From Fibrobacterota bacterium (lineage in GTDB: Bacteria > Fibrobacterota > Chitinivibrionia > Chitinivibrionales > Chitinispirillaceae): a stretch of 55,472 bases of DNA. A program made the position numbers and the translations under genes. This document shows, in pieces, positions 36,108 through 45,310 of this stretch. Position 1 is the stretch's first letter, and the number at the start of each line of letters is the position of its first letter. Location: contig JAEYNR010000053.1 of NCBI GenBank assembly GCA_023412475.1, forward strand, positions 1-55,472, read 5' to 3'. Below the pieces are notes generated by a model. The model did no database searches. It saw nothing but the letters and a program-made list of their open reading frames with translations, and had not been told where the DNA came from.

Positions 36108-38378
36108 TTAATCCGGAATATGGCAGATCTGCTTTCCTGGTTCTACTTTAATCACAGCTTTTTCGGGAAAAGCAATCTCTATCTCCGGTTTTTTCCCCTG
36201 ATGCCATTTTCCATCCCAATGCACTTTCAACCTTCCCTTATCTCTGGTTATCTGAATTGAAACAAGGCCAAAAGAGCTAAGTGCAGGACCGAATTTTATA
36301 GTTTGGGCGGAGTCGGTAATTTCCTTGTAAATTCCGGAGCATAACACCAATGTGTTACGTTCCATCTCCTCTCTCATAAAACTGTTACGCACTATAAGAA
36401 TCCATTCGGATGCAGCCCAGACATGCTGCCCATCTCCCATACATCCACTTTTTAATCGGGGATGAATCGCCTCGGGCCACTGCCCGGTTGGTGAAGCCAT
36501 TTGTGCAATCGCCTCGGTAAGTTTTCTGAATCGGATATCACCTGCACGCATGAACACCTGTGCTATATGCAATGTCAGGTATGGATTAATCCCGGAATGG
36601 CTTATATCATGGTAGAAGGCATCATTAATCAGGCAGTGATTGAACAGGTGATCAGCGGTAAGTAAGAGTCGATCGTTTCTTTGAGCCCAAAGCTGCAGCG
36701 GATAACCCACAGCTAAAGATCCAACAGCCCCGCTGTCAGCTCTTCTGTAAGGAGATGCAGGCATGACCGGTTTTCGCATTTTCCCGGCAACTTTCTGTAA
36801 ACAACTGATAATTGCATCCATAAAATCTTTTGATTCATTCTCAAAACTTTCTGCCCTTTTGTCATCTTCCCATTGTCTGGCCATAAAAGCGGCTGCATTT
36901 AATCCGGCTACACCCCAGAAATCATCCCAGAAATAAAAGTCGTTCGGGCCCAGATGTTCTGCACTGAAACCGGATGGAAACAATCCATTGTAAATGAGCT
37001 TATCTTCAGTTTTCACTCTTTTATTAATGATCCACTCTGCAGCCCTCATCACACTGTCTTTCCATCGAAATGGCGGTTTTTTGCCACTGAAAAGGCAATA
37101 CTTTTGCATGGCCCATAAGGCCTCTCCATTGGAATCCCACTCCCCATCCTGAGAAAGAAAGTAACCATCTGAATTCTGCTTATCAAAAAAGGTACTAATT
37201 ATGCGTGCAGCCCTTTCAATCTTTGATGCACACAGAAGAGCATTTATTATGAAGGCAGCATCTCTGAACCAGAAACGTTTATAAGTGTAAGGACCGGCAT
37301 AGGATTCTTTGGGTGTATGCAGAAGTAAGGTTCTGACAGCAGCCCCGTAGAGATACTCGAAATTGCGGTAAGGCAGATGAATCTGACAACACCCCTCGTA
37401 TGCTTCCTGCCAAACCTGATGGGCAGTTTTGGTTATTGGAAAGATCGACTGCAGTTTTTTTCCTTTCTCAAGAGGTATGCTGAGCGCAGTGTAACGCTGC
37501 TCCCCGGCCTTAATGGAGTATGCTGCCAGGGCAGTTGCCATACCCACATCACATTGAACCACGCTTTGTTTATCTTTGATTGGAGAAAAAAACCAATGGT
37601 ATACATCACCTTTCCGATAATGGGAGAAACGGCTCTTTTCAGGCATTTCATCGAAAAAAACCAGATATTTTTTATCGATAAGCCATCCATAAGCTTTCTT
37701 TAAAAGCTCTATTCTGTTAATAAAGCTGACACCTTCAGGATTGTATGGACGTAAAGCGATGAGCAGATAGCCATCGGTTGAAGCTTTTGCTTTTAAATAG
37801 ATTCTGCATACAGGTATACCATTTTCCAGAACCACTTTGACTTCGGAATCCAATTGCATCTGATCGTTTTCTGATTTTGTGAGCACGGCGAAAGAGTCTG
37901 TCCACTGTACCTTCTGCTGCACATTTTTCTCTCTTGAAGGAATGAGATGCCCGCCATCTGGCAGCACAACCCAACTGTCAATTGACCAGCTATCAAAAAA
38001 AGGCATCACCAGACCACGGGGATCCACTATCGGTAATTCCTGATATCCGGGTATTCCAACCGCAGTCCAGTTTCGATGAGTGAGGTTAATCTGCGTAAGT
38101 GAGAATGCTCTGGGAATAAAAGATTTGTCTTCAGGATTAAACTGACGCTCTACCCAGTAAGGCCATACCCAATCTAGATTATGGTGAATTACCTGGCTGT
38201 TTATCAAACCTCTGGCATGCAAAACGGTTCCTGCACGCAAAAGCTCCACCGGTGCCCAAACCTCTGAGGGCTGCGCAAAGCGGTTGAAATGGGAAAGAAG
38301 AAGCATTGGATCAATAAACCCTTTTGAACGGGCTACTTGCTTAACCATGAATTGCCAGGGAAACCACTTCAACCTCAT
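36108..38378 (-). CDS. (alpha/alpha)6-barrel glycosidase-like protein
   Basis: A 756-residue cytoplasmic protein. The N-terminal 300 residues look like a beta-sandwich domain, and from about residue 350 a helical barrel follows with YKRFWFRDAAFIINAL, the segment typical of amylo-alpha-1,6-glucosidase/GH15-type enzymes, DSNGEALWAM and FYFWDDFWGVAGL. The general acid/base candidates lie in the WFRD and DSNGE loops. No signal peptide. The glycan substrate cannot be told; with glgX and a glycosyltransferase nearby, storage polysaccharide or trehalose-like substrates are reasonable. ATG 38378 has GGAGGAGG six bases upstream; the longer frame from 38432 lacks this. Confidence 0.75.
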   Translation of the reverse strand: MRLKWFPWQFMVKQVARSKGFIDPMLLLSHFNRFAQPSEVWAPVELLRAGTVLHARGLINSQVIHHNLDWVWPYWVERQFNPEDKSFIPRAFSLTQINLTHRNWTAVGIPGYQELPIVDPRGLVMPFFDSWSIDSWVVLPDGGHLIPSREKNVQQKVQWTDSFAVLTKSENDQMQLDSEVKVVLENGIPVCRIYLKAKASTDGYLLIALRPYNPEGVSFINRIELLKKAYGWLIDKKYLVFFDEMPEKSRFSHYRKGDVYHWFFSPIKDKQSVVQCDVGMATALAAYSIKAGEQRYTALSIPLEKGKKLQSIFPITKTAHQVWQEAYEGCCQIHLPYRNFEYLYGAAVRTLLLHTPKESYAGPYTYKRFWFRDAAFIINALLCASKIERAARIISTFFDKQNSDGYFLSQDGEWDSNGEALWAMQKYCLFSGKKPPFRWKDSVMRAAEWIINKRVKTEDKLIYNGLFPSGFSAEHLGPNDFYFWDDFWGVAGLNAAAFMARQWEDDKRAESFENESKDFMDAIISCLQKVAGKMRKPVMPASPYRRADSGAVGSLAVGYPLQLWAQRNDRLLLTADHLFNHCLINDAFYHDISHSGINPYLTLHIAQVFMRAGDIRFRKLTEAIAQMASPTGQWPEAIHPRLKSGCMGDGQHVWAASEWILIVRNSFMREEMERNTLVLCSGIYKEITDSAQTIKFGPALSSFGLVSIQITRDKGRLKVHWDGKWHQGKKPEIEIAFPEKAVIKVEPGKQICHIPD

Positions 38379-38469
38379 CCTCACCTCCTCCGTTAAGAGA
38401 CTAAAAGCAACAGAGGTGCCATGGTAGTGCAATTGCTTTAATTACTTCCTGTGGGAGAGGGAAAAAACA

Positions 38470-38877
38470 ATGAGTGTTCAGCCATTTGTATTTCTTATTA
38501 CCTTGCTGGGAACTTTGTTTTCCGTTTTCAGCTTCTGCATCTGCCTTCATGTAGCCTCAACTCTGGGCAAGAGATTAAAAAGAGAAAATCTGCTGACAGA
38601 GATTACCCGAACCTATTGCGAAATCCGGGAATTTAATTTCAAATGCAGAATGTTTCTACAGAAACTCCGCCCCTCTCCCTATTTTAAACTCCTGGGGTCA
38701 TTTCCTTCAGATCTGCTGAGAATCTGCCTGGATACCGATCAGATATTTCTTGAAGCTTTCAGCTCCTCTGACTACCAGAAACTCCTTCATGCCCAAAAAG
38801 CACTAAATGCGATCTGCTCACAAATCCATTCAATCATGACTGAAATCGAACTAAGACTAAAAAGTGTCAAGATATGA
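38470..38877 (+). CDS. Small membrane-anchored hypothetical protein
   Basis: A 135-residue protein with one N-terminal membrane helix (about 5-28) and a helical, mildly basic cytoplasmic domain. I do not recognise a family. GGGAGAGGG lies just before ATG 38470, supporting translation. It is divergent from the glycosidase-like gene (the 91-bp gap holds both promoters) and is followed after 63 bp by a secreted methyltransferase. Confidence 0.6.
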   Translation: MSVQPFVFLITLLGTLFSVFSFCICLHVASTLGKRLKRENLLTEITRTYCEIREFNFKCRMFLQKLRPSPYFKLLGSFPSDLLRICLDTDQIFLEAFSSSDYQKLLHAQKALNAICSQIHSIMTEIELRLKSVKI

Positions 38878-38940
38878 TTTATGGTACTCGATTTGATTTC
38901 TATCTTCTTATCAACATCGAATAACGAAAGGTAGAATAAT

Positions 38941-39807
38941 ATGAATCCAACAGTTTTCTTTTTAATTATCTGTCTGTGTATTTCTATTGTAAAAAGCCAA
39001 AGCAGCGGTCTGGATGTTCCCTTTGTTCCTACACCTTATGAAGTAGTCAATGGAATGCTGGATATCTCCCAGACAGGCCCGCAGGACACTTTGTATGATC
39101 TGGGATGTGGCGATGGAAGAATCGTCATTACTGCTGCCAGCAAACGGGGTGTGAAAAAGGCGGTTGGTATCGATCTTGATCCGCAAAGAATTAAGGAATG
39201 CAGGGAAAATGCCAAAAATGCAGGAGTCAATAAACAGGTGTCCTTTATTCAAGGTGACCTTTTCAGCATCGACTTTCATCAGGCCACAGTACTGACTCTT
39301 TATCTTCTTCCAGATGTTAACTTAAAGTTGCGTCCGAAGATTTTTGCCACACTGAGACCAGGAACCCGTGTGGTTTCTCACGATTTCGATATGGGATCCT
39401 GGAAAGCAGATAAGGAACAGCTAGCAGGCAGTAGCTATATTTATCTATGGGTCGTACCAGCAAACATATCCGGCTTATGGAGCTGGAATCTACCAGATGA
39501 TCCCCAAAATAAGGTTACAACTCAAATAAATCAACAGTTTCAAAACATCACCGCAAAAGCTTACCATAACAATAACGAATTGAAAGTTTCAGGGATTCTT
39601 ATTAACGGCTCCTTCTTCTCCATAAGTATTAATACTCAGAAATCCACCGATGATTCTTTGCCAACTACTTTCATCGGTACAGTTGAAGATAATCAGATTA
39701 ATGGAACATCTCAGAGCAGATATTCTGAATCTTTGCCCTGGACTGCTGCTCGTGACCCTTCTACAATTCAAAACATCGCCCCTGAAGAGAACGTTTTTCC
39801 TAAATAA
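38941..39807 (+). CDS. Exported class I methyltransferase-like protein
   Basis: A 288-residue protein: signal peptide (MNPTVFFLIICLCISIVKS), PYEVVNGML, then a SAM-binding Rossmann motif YDLGCGDGRIVI (52-63) and an acidic residue at the end of strand 2 (IDLDP). The C-terminal ~130 residues form a beta-rich domain without known motifs. SAM is not normally available in the periplasm, so either the hydrophobic N-terminus is a membrane anchor with the domain inside, or the protein has lost methyltransferase function. It may also be a methyltransferase fused to a secreted domain. The stop is followed within 21 bp by the convergent permease. Confidence 0.75.
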   Translation: MNPTVFFLIICLCISIVKSQSSGLDVPFVPTPYEVVNGMLDISQTGPQDTLYDLGCGDGRIVITAASKRGVKKAVGIDLDPQRIKECRENAKNAGVNKQVSFIQGDLFSIDFHQATVLTLYLLPDVNLKLRPKIFATLRPGTRVVSHDFDMGSWKADKEQLAGSSYIYLWVVPANISGLWSWNLPDDPQNKVTTQINQQFQNITAKAYHNNNELKVSGILINGSFFSISINTQKSTDDSLPTTFIGTVEDNQINGTSQSRYSESLPWTAARDPSTIQNIAPEENVFPK

Positions 39808-39828
39808 AAAAAACTCTGGGGCTCCTTT

Positions 39829-41121
39829 TCATTTTCCGCTTTTACTCAGGACCAATCCTGATAAAAGCACAGCCAGCCCGACTAATGCACCAACTCCTGA
39901 ATGAAGGATACTCGAATATAGCATGAAAAACGAAAAAGCACAGAAAAGCAATGGAGTAAGAGGATAAAAAGGTACCTTAAAAAATCTCTGAGACCGCAGG
40001 TCCTTTTTTCGCAAAATAAAAAGAGAAATTCCGGAAAGCAGAAAGAACAACCAGAATACGGGGGCAGTGTATTCCACCATCAACACGAATCCATCTCTTG
40101 ATCCAGTTCCTGCAATCACAAGTAAAATTGCAACTAATGCTTGAAGAACCAGAGCTCTTACCGGTTGTTCCCTCTTTCTGTTCCAAAAACTAATATACCT
40201 GAAAACCGGGAAATCTTTACCTAAAACAAAAGCACTTCGCCCACCGGTCAGTATTGCAGCATTCACAGTTCCCATAGAAGCAACTACAACCAGAATACTA
40301 ATAATCGCTACCCCAGCTCTTCCGTTGACCGTAGCCATAAGATCAGCCGCAGCAGCAGTAGATTCTGCAAGTCCACTAAACCCTATTCCCCGCACCAGTG
40401 CCAGATTCATAAGTACATATATGGCTGTAATAAGTAAAATACTGTACAGAAGCACTTTAATAATATTTTTTCTTCCCTGCTTTATTTCTGCAGATAAAAA
40501 TGCCGCCTCATTCCACCCCCCATATGTCAGGAGAACGAAAATCATCGCTTTGCCAAATACAGCCTCATTCTGAATTCCTCTGGGAGAATCGATTTTAACA
40601 GAGGAAAAAAACAGTCCTGAAAAGACTACATAAAATAGCCCTGATATTACAAGCATAAATAATATTTTCTGAACCAGGCTGCTTATCTGTATACCGAAGA
40701 TATTGGACATGGTGAAAATACAAATAATAAGTGAAGCATATAAGGATGAGGAGAATGGGCCCAGAGAAACAATTTCAGATGCGTAATCACCGATAAGAAA
40801 TCCCAGCATGGCAATCGAACCAGTCTGAATAACCATCAGACGAGCCCATGCAAATAGAAATGCGACCCTGGAGCCTAAAGCTCTGAAAAGAAAATGGTAA
40901 TCGCCTCCCCTGCCCGGATAAGTACTTGACAACTCCGCATAACATAATGCACCGATAAAAGAAATTGCTCCCCCTAAAATCCATGTAATTATCAAACTAA
41001 TTTTACTTGTACAGTTCTGAGCCACCAGAGATGGCGTTTTAAAAATGCCGGCCCCAATGACTATTCCGCTTACTATGGCAATTCCTTCAAAAACAGTTAT
41101 TCCCCTGTGATTTGCACTCAC
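39829..41121 (-). CDS. APC superfamily amino-acid permease
   Basis: A 430-residue integral membrane protein with about twelve helices. The APC hallmark GIVIGAGIFKTPS (about 16-28) in helix 1 and the periodic helices confirm the family. Substrate is unknown; amino acids or polyamines are typical. It starts with GTG 41121. The gene is convergent with the exported methyltransferase-like gene. Confidence 0.88.
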   Translation of the reverse strand: MSANHRGITVFEGIAIVSGIVIGAGIFKTPSLVAQNCTSKISLIITWILGGAISFIGALCYAELSSTYPGRGGDYHFLFRALGSRVAFLFAWARLMVIQTGSIAMLGFLIGDYASEIVSLGPFSSSLYASLIICIFTMSNIFGIQISSLVQKILFMLVISGLFYVVFSGLFFSSVKIDSPRGIQNEAVFGKAMIFVLLTYGGWNEAAFLSAEIKQGRKNIIKVLLYSILLITAIYVLMNLALVRGIGFSGLAESTAAAADLMATVNGRAGVAIISILVVVASMGTVNAAILTGGRSAFVLGKDFPVFRYISFWNRKREQPVRALVLQALVAILLVIAGTGSRDGFVLMVEYTAPVFWLFFLLSGISLFILRKKDLRSQRFFKVPFYPLTPLLFCAFSFFMLYSSILHSGVGALVGLAVLLSGLVLSKSGK

Positions 41122-41398
41122 GATTTAAACCCCACTAACCATATCGGTGGCCAAATAAAAAAGCGCAAATCTAATTCCAGTTTCAAAATATATTTACTTT
41201 TTTAATCGAAAATCATGGTAATGCCCTGATCTCACACAGATTATAAGTTAACCACCAAATGAAATGTTTATTTGTGCATATCATTTGCTATGGGTAAAAC
41301 AGGTATTGAAAGTTTTTTAATATTAATTGTATAATAATAATAATTTTTACTGATTTTTGATACAAATTTAAAATCATCATCCAGAAAAGGATGTTTTT

Positions 41399-42379
41399 AT
41401 GAAAAAAACAATCACATCTTTTTCTCTTTTGGTTCTGTGCGTATCAACCAGCGGATTTGATATGGACAATGCGTCGGCCACTTTTGTTTCACAGTTGAAA
41501 AAGGCAGACTCTATAAGCGGATTTATTTCTCAAGGTGCTCTGTTTGACAATAGATCCGACATGGATATCGATTCACTTTTGAGAGATGTGTTATACAGCA
41601 ATCCTCAACTGTACGGTATTTTAAGAGTTTGCCAGGATGGAAAAGTATTAAATGATATCAATCGAGATTTCAATTCGAACACTGCTTTAAATGTAAAAAA
41701 TCGAGCCTGGTTCCAGATGCCACTAGAAAAAGGATCATCTTTCAATGGCGGAGTTTTTAAGGTTAATTCCAATGTTTGTTTTTTAAAAACCTACCCTCTC
41801 ACGCTTAATGCCTCTGCGACTGGAGTTCTGGCAGTACTAATCGACCTTAAATATTGTCTGGGAGAACTAACTGAAAAATGTCTCTCACCTTTTACACTTT
41901 TTTATGACAAGGCAATTGTTTATCAATCTAATTCAGCTTTATCAGTCTCAAAAGTTTCAATTCCGGATTTTGGAAAACTGGAACTTATCTACGGTAACTT
42001 TTCACCAGAGTCTTTTGTCGGCTTATCAGCACAAAATCAGGACTTTAAAAAGAACCTTTCTATCAAGGATCAAAAAAATTCCCCAACACATTTTCTTCCA
42101 TGGACCATAACCCTCTTAACTATTGGAATTTCCCTTTTGACAATTCACCTTTCCAAACCCAGAATTAAAAAAGAGGAACTGATTGCCCTGGAATATCAGA
42201 AACTTCCGGCAGAAACCCATAAGCTGATTCGCGATAGAGCTATTTCTCAACTCTACTGCGAAATCAAACGACAAATAGAAACTCACGAAATGGACAAAAT
42301 CCAACAGGAAGCGCGTGAGAAGCTGGTTTTAGCATGCGAATCTAAATTAGTTAACAATAAAAAGGTCTTGGTTGAGTAA
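41399..42379 (+). CDS. Cache-type membrane sensor protein without output domain
   Basis: A 326-residue protein: signal peptide (MKKTITSFSLLVLCVSTSGF), a periplasmic dCache-like domain with the typical NRAWFQMPLEKGS segment (101-113), one membrane helix (about 233-251) and a 75-residue basic, helical cytoplasmic tail. No kinase, GGDEF or methyl-accepting part follows. It probably signals by interacting with a separate protein. AAGGA precedes ATG 41399. The family call is moderate. Confidence 0.65.
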   Translation: MKKTITSFSLLVLCVSTSGFDMDNASATFVSQLKKADSISGFISQGALFDNRSDMDIDSLLRDVLYSNPQLYGILRVCQDGKVLNDINRDFNSNTALNVKNRAWFQMPLEKGSSFNGGVFKVNSNVCFLKTYPLTLNASATGVLAVLIDLKYCLGELTEKCLSPFTLFYDKAIVYQSNSALSVSKVSIPDFGKLELIYGNFSPESFVGLSAQNQDFKKNLSIKDQKNSPTHFLPWTITLLTIGISLLTIHLSKPRIKKEELIALEYQKLPAETHKLIRDRAISQLYCEIKRQIETHEMDKIQQEAREKLVLACESKLVNNKKVLVE

Positions 42380-42672
42380 AAACTCTCGTTTTTCTTTATT
42401 TCAAGGCAGGTAATTTTTCTTACAATGATACCATAGAGATTGGTTTTTTCTTGTTGGTCGCTAAATAAAGCCACATGAGCTGCACTTCGTCTTTTGTTCT
42501 TGAGAGCACACAAATAGGGGCAAAAAAGAATTAATCGAAAAATTCTGTGTCTTTCTGTGGCTTTACCCCACATTTTAGGGAGACCAGATCTGGTGGATTC
42601 CAGAATGAGTTTCACAGATCAGTCAGCATGTTACCCATCGTGCCTGCCAGAGCCAGAGTTAATTGACATTTA

Positions 42673-43839
42673 TTATATTACCCTGTCTGGTGAGAAAAGC
42701 TGCATAAAGGTACGTTCAGCAAAGATATCGGTCATTCCAGCAATAAAATCGGTTACCATCAGATATGAAGGGGTTTGATCATTGTAGTTGGTGTTTTTGA
42801 TAAAGTTGAAAAAAACCTCCATCACCGGTGCCTCTTTTATCAGAGCCAGAGTGTAGGAGCTGTTTTTCCCCCGCTCCGATTTATCCAGGATAAATTCCAG
42901 TTCACTAAACAAAAGCTCGATCAGATGAGCAGCTTTATGGGATTTGCGCTCGACCTCCGGATGCTGATAGATGTGTTGATAATTGAAAAGTTTCAATTGA
43001 TACATGTAATGAAATACCTCTTCACTCATCTCTATGGAATCCCGGTTATGACTGTTTGCTATGGTGTCATTTACAAAGATACCAATGATCTTACCATTTT
43101 CAGTGCCCAGAGTTCTGGCTATATCTGAGGGGATATCCGTTTTTCTGATCAGTCCAGCCTTGATGGCATCCTCCATATCTCTTCCCAGATAAGCAATTCT
43201 GTCCACCATCCTTACAAGACATCCCTCCAGTGTGGATGGGTAAAAGCAGCGGTCATTTATGGATCCGATTTTTTCAACATCTCGCTTCCGGTCCGGGGTA
43301 ATTATCCTCTCAAAAGCCTCTCCACAATGAGTGATTATCCCATCTCTTACCTCATAGGTCAGATTCAAACCTGCGCCATAATTTGTGAGCTTATCAACCA
43401 CCCTCAAACCATGTATTTCATGCTTGAAACCCTCTTTAATACTTTTTTGGCTTAAAATTTTATCCAAAACACGCTCACCTGCGTGCCCATATGGAGGATG
43501 TCCCAGATCATGACCTTTTGCAATAGCATTAATAAGGTCTATATTGAGATTAAGGCAACGCCCGATTACAGCCGCAATACTGGAGACATGCAGTACATGT
43601 TCCATACGGGTGCAGATATGATCATTATTGGGTGACAAAAAGACCTGAGTCTTGTGTTTGAGTCGCCGAAAAGGAGGTGAATGCAGAATTCTTGTTTCAT
43701 CACGAGCAAATTCGAGTCTGAACGGATCACGCTTGAGAGGAGACATTCTCCCCGCTGACTCACTGCTTTTTTTAGCAAAAGGACTGAGTTTTTCTTCTTC
43801 TTCCAGAAGAAATCTTCGAATATCAAATTCAGTACTCAT
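42673..43839 (-). CDS. dgt: dGTP triphosphohydrolase-like HD phosphohydrolase
   Basis: A 388-residue dGTPase family protein. HD-domain ligands are His81 (TRMEHVLHV), His110-Asp111 (GHDLGHPPYGHAGE, 109-122) and a later Asp in VDRIAYLGRD. The N-terminal LEFARDETRI..RRLKHKTQVF segment is the family's specific DNA/nucleotide-binding stretch. It hydrolyses dNTPs to nucleosides and triphosphate, thereby limiting the dNTP pool. Its start overlaps the upstream phosphatase gene by 11 bp, so the two are cotranscribed and translationally coupled. Confidence 0.92.
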   Translation of the reverse strand: MSTEFDIRRFLLEEEEKLSPFAKKSSESAGRMSPLKRDPFRLEFARDETRILHSPPFRRLKHKTQVFLSPNNDHICTRMEHVLHVSSIAAVIGRCLNLNIDLINAIAKGHDLGHPPYGHAGERVLDKILSQKSIKEGFKHEIHGLRVVDKLTNYGAGLNLTYEVRDGIITHCGEAFERIITPDRKRDVEKIGSINDRCFYPSTLEGCLVRMVDRIAYLGRDMEDAIKAGLIRKTDIPSDIARTLGTENGKIIGIFVNDTIANSHNRDSIEMSEEVFHYMYQLKLFNYQHIYQHPEVERKSHKAAHLIELLFSELEFILDKSERGKNSSYTLALIKEAPVMEVFFNFIKNTNYNDQTPSYLMVTDFIAGMTDIFAERTFMQLFSPDRVI

Positions 43840-44308
43840 AGCTGCTCAGAAATTCCTTTACAAAATATTCCTGTTCGGGAGTATCCAGTGCTGCCCGGTT
43901 CTTCCTTACTGCAGCGATGGCGCTGGAGGCTTTAAGAGAAAAGTAATGCCCTAAAACACAGGACAAAACCAGTCCGGTCCTGCCAATACCTGCATAACAG
44001 TGAATACACACCGGCTTACCCGATTCAAAAGTAGTGATAATTTGCTTTACCAGAGTCTGAAAATGTTCTCCATTTTCAGGAACCTTAAAGTCCTGGATCG
44101 GGAAATAATTCCATTCCATTCCCAGCTCAGAACAAATATCATCGATAGGTCCCAGTGGCTTCTCCAGAGAAACCAGATATGTTACTCCCTCAGACCGCAT
44201 TTCCTGCAGATCATTGCGCACACTATCCGGCTCTAAAGAATTTCGTCCCGGAATGTCTGAGCCTGCCAGCTTTCCCGGAAGAACCCAGGAAAAATTTTTC
44301 AAGGTCAT
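43829..44308 (-). CDS. Dual-specificity protein phosphatase-like
   Basis: A 159-residue PTP-fold protein. The active-site loop HCYAGIGRTG (103-112; Cys104, Arg110) is intact, and Asp73 (IQDF) is a fitting general acid. No signal peptide, so cytoplasmic. Such enzymes act on phosphotyrosine or phosphoserine; the distant Ser/Thr kinase of this window is one possible counterpart. ATG 44308; coupled with the dgt gene. Confidence 0.85.
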   Translation of the reverse strand: MTLKNFSWVLPGKLAGSDIPGRNSLEPDSVRNDLQEMRSEGVTYLVSLEKPLGPIDDICSELGMEWNYFPIQDFKVPENGEHFQTLVKQIITTFESGKPVCIHCYAGIGRTGLVLSCVLGHYFSLKASSAIAAVRKNRAALDTPEQEYFVKEFLSSYEY

Positions 44309-44695
44309 GTAATGCCCGATCTCTTAAAGTAGCACAAAATATCACACAAATCGATAAATCGTACCCGTACCGATTAGGAGAATGGAATTGCTCGTGAATC
44401 GCTCGATATACATAATAAATATACATATGGCTCTCTCCAAATTCTTGTATCCCTCCTTATCTGACAGAGAGATAAAGAAGTATTCCTTCAACAATTATTT
44501 CTGTAGTATTAGGTGGGAGGCATTTAAAATCGGATATTTTCACTCCTAAGGTAAGCTTTATAAATAATATAAGAGTTGAAAAAATGATGTACTTTAACTA
44601 ATTTTACTGATTTCTTTCCCTGCATAAAGGGAGCTGGATATTTTTCTGCAATCATTTAAATATATTAAATACTTATACGTATATAGCACAGAACT
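44309..44695. other. Divergent intergenic region
   Basis: 387 bp between the leftward phosphatase-dgt pair and the rightward DUF445-Bat operon. It should contain both promoters. I see an imperfect AT palindrome near 44410-44430 but no supportable gene, RNA or clear sigma site. Confidence 0.5.
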
Positions 44696-45310
44696 ATGCA
44701 AATAATACTTTATTGCCTTATTCCTGTTATTAGTGCTTTTATTGGGTGGATCACCAACTATCTCGCAGTTAAGATGATTTTCAGACCGCGAAAAGAGATC
44801 CGTTTTCTTGGACTGCGTATAATCGGGCTTATACCGAAACGGAAAAAAGATCTGGCGATGAAGATTGCACAGACTGTTGAAACAGAGTTGATTTCGCATC
44901 GAGATATCAAAGCAATAATTCAGACTGAAGAATTTCATCTCCAGATTGGCAACGTTATTAAGAGCAAAATAGACAGTCTGATTCAAAACAAGCTGGCTTC
45001 CAATCCACTGATATCCATGTTTATCACACCTGAGATAATTGCAAGACTTTCGGACACTATGATGGATGAACTGAACAAGGAGATTCCTGGAGTTATTGAC
45101 ACTCTGTTTCAGACAGTTGAATCCAGAATTGATTTTCAAAAAATAATAAAGGAAAAAATCGAAGGTTTTGATTTAACAAAACTTGAATCAATTATTTATT
45201 CCATAGCTTCAAAAGAACTCAGAGCAATAGAAATCTTGGGTGGTGTTCTGGGTTTTGTGGTGGGACTTGTACAGTTAGTAATCGTGTCTGTTGGAGGTCT
45301 CGATGGATAA
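44696..45310 (+). CDS. DUF445 family membrane protein
   Basis: A 204-residue DUF445 protein: an N-terminal helix followed by the highly conserved GWITNYLAVKMIFRPRKE motif (17-34), an amphipathic helical middle, and a C-terminal membrane helix (about 182-202). DUF445 proteins are inner-membrane proteins of unknown function. The stop overlaps the next gene's start (ATGGATAA), so it is the first gene of the Bat operon. No strong ribosome binding site is visible. Confidence 0.85.
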   Translation: MQIILYCLIPVISAFIGWITNYLAVKMIFRPRKEIRFLGLRIIGLIPKRKKDLAMKIAQTVETELISHRDIKAIIQTEEFHLQIGNVIKSKIDSLIQNKLASNPLISMFITPEIIARLSDTMMDELNKEIPGVIDTLFQTVESRIDFQKIIKEKIEGFDLTKLESIIYSIASKELRAIEILGGVLGFVVGLVQLVIVSVGGLDG

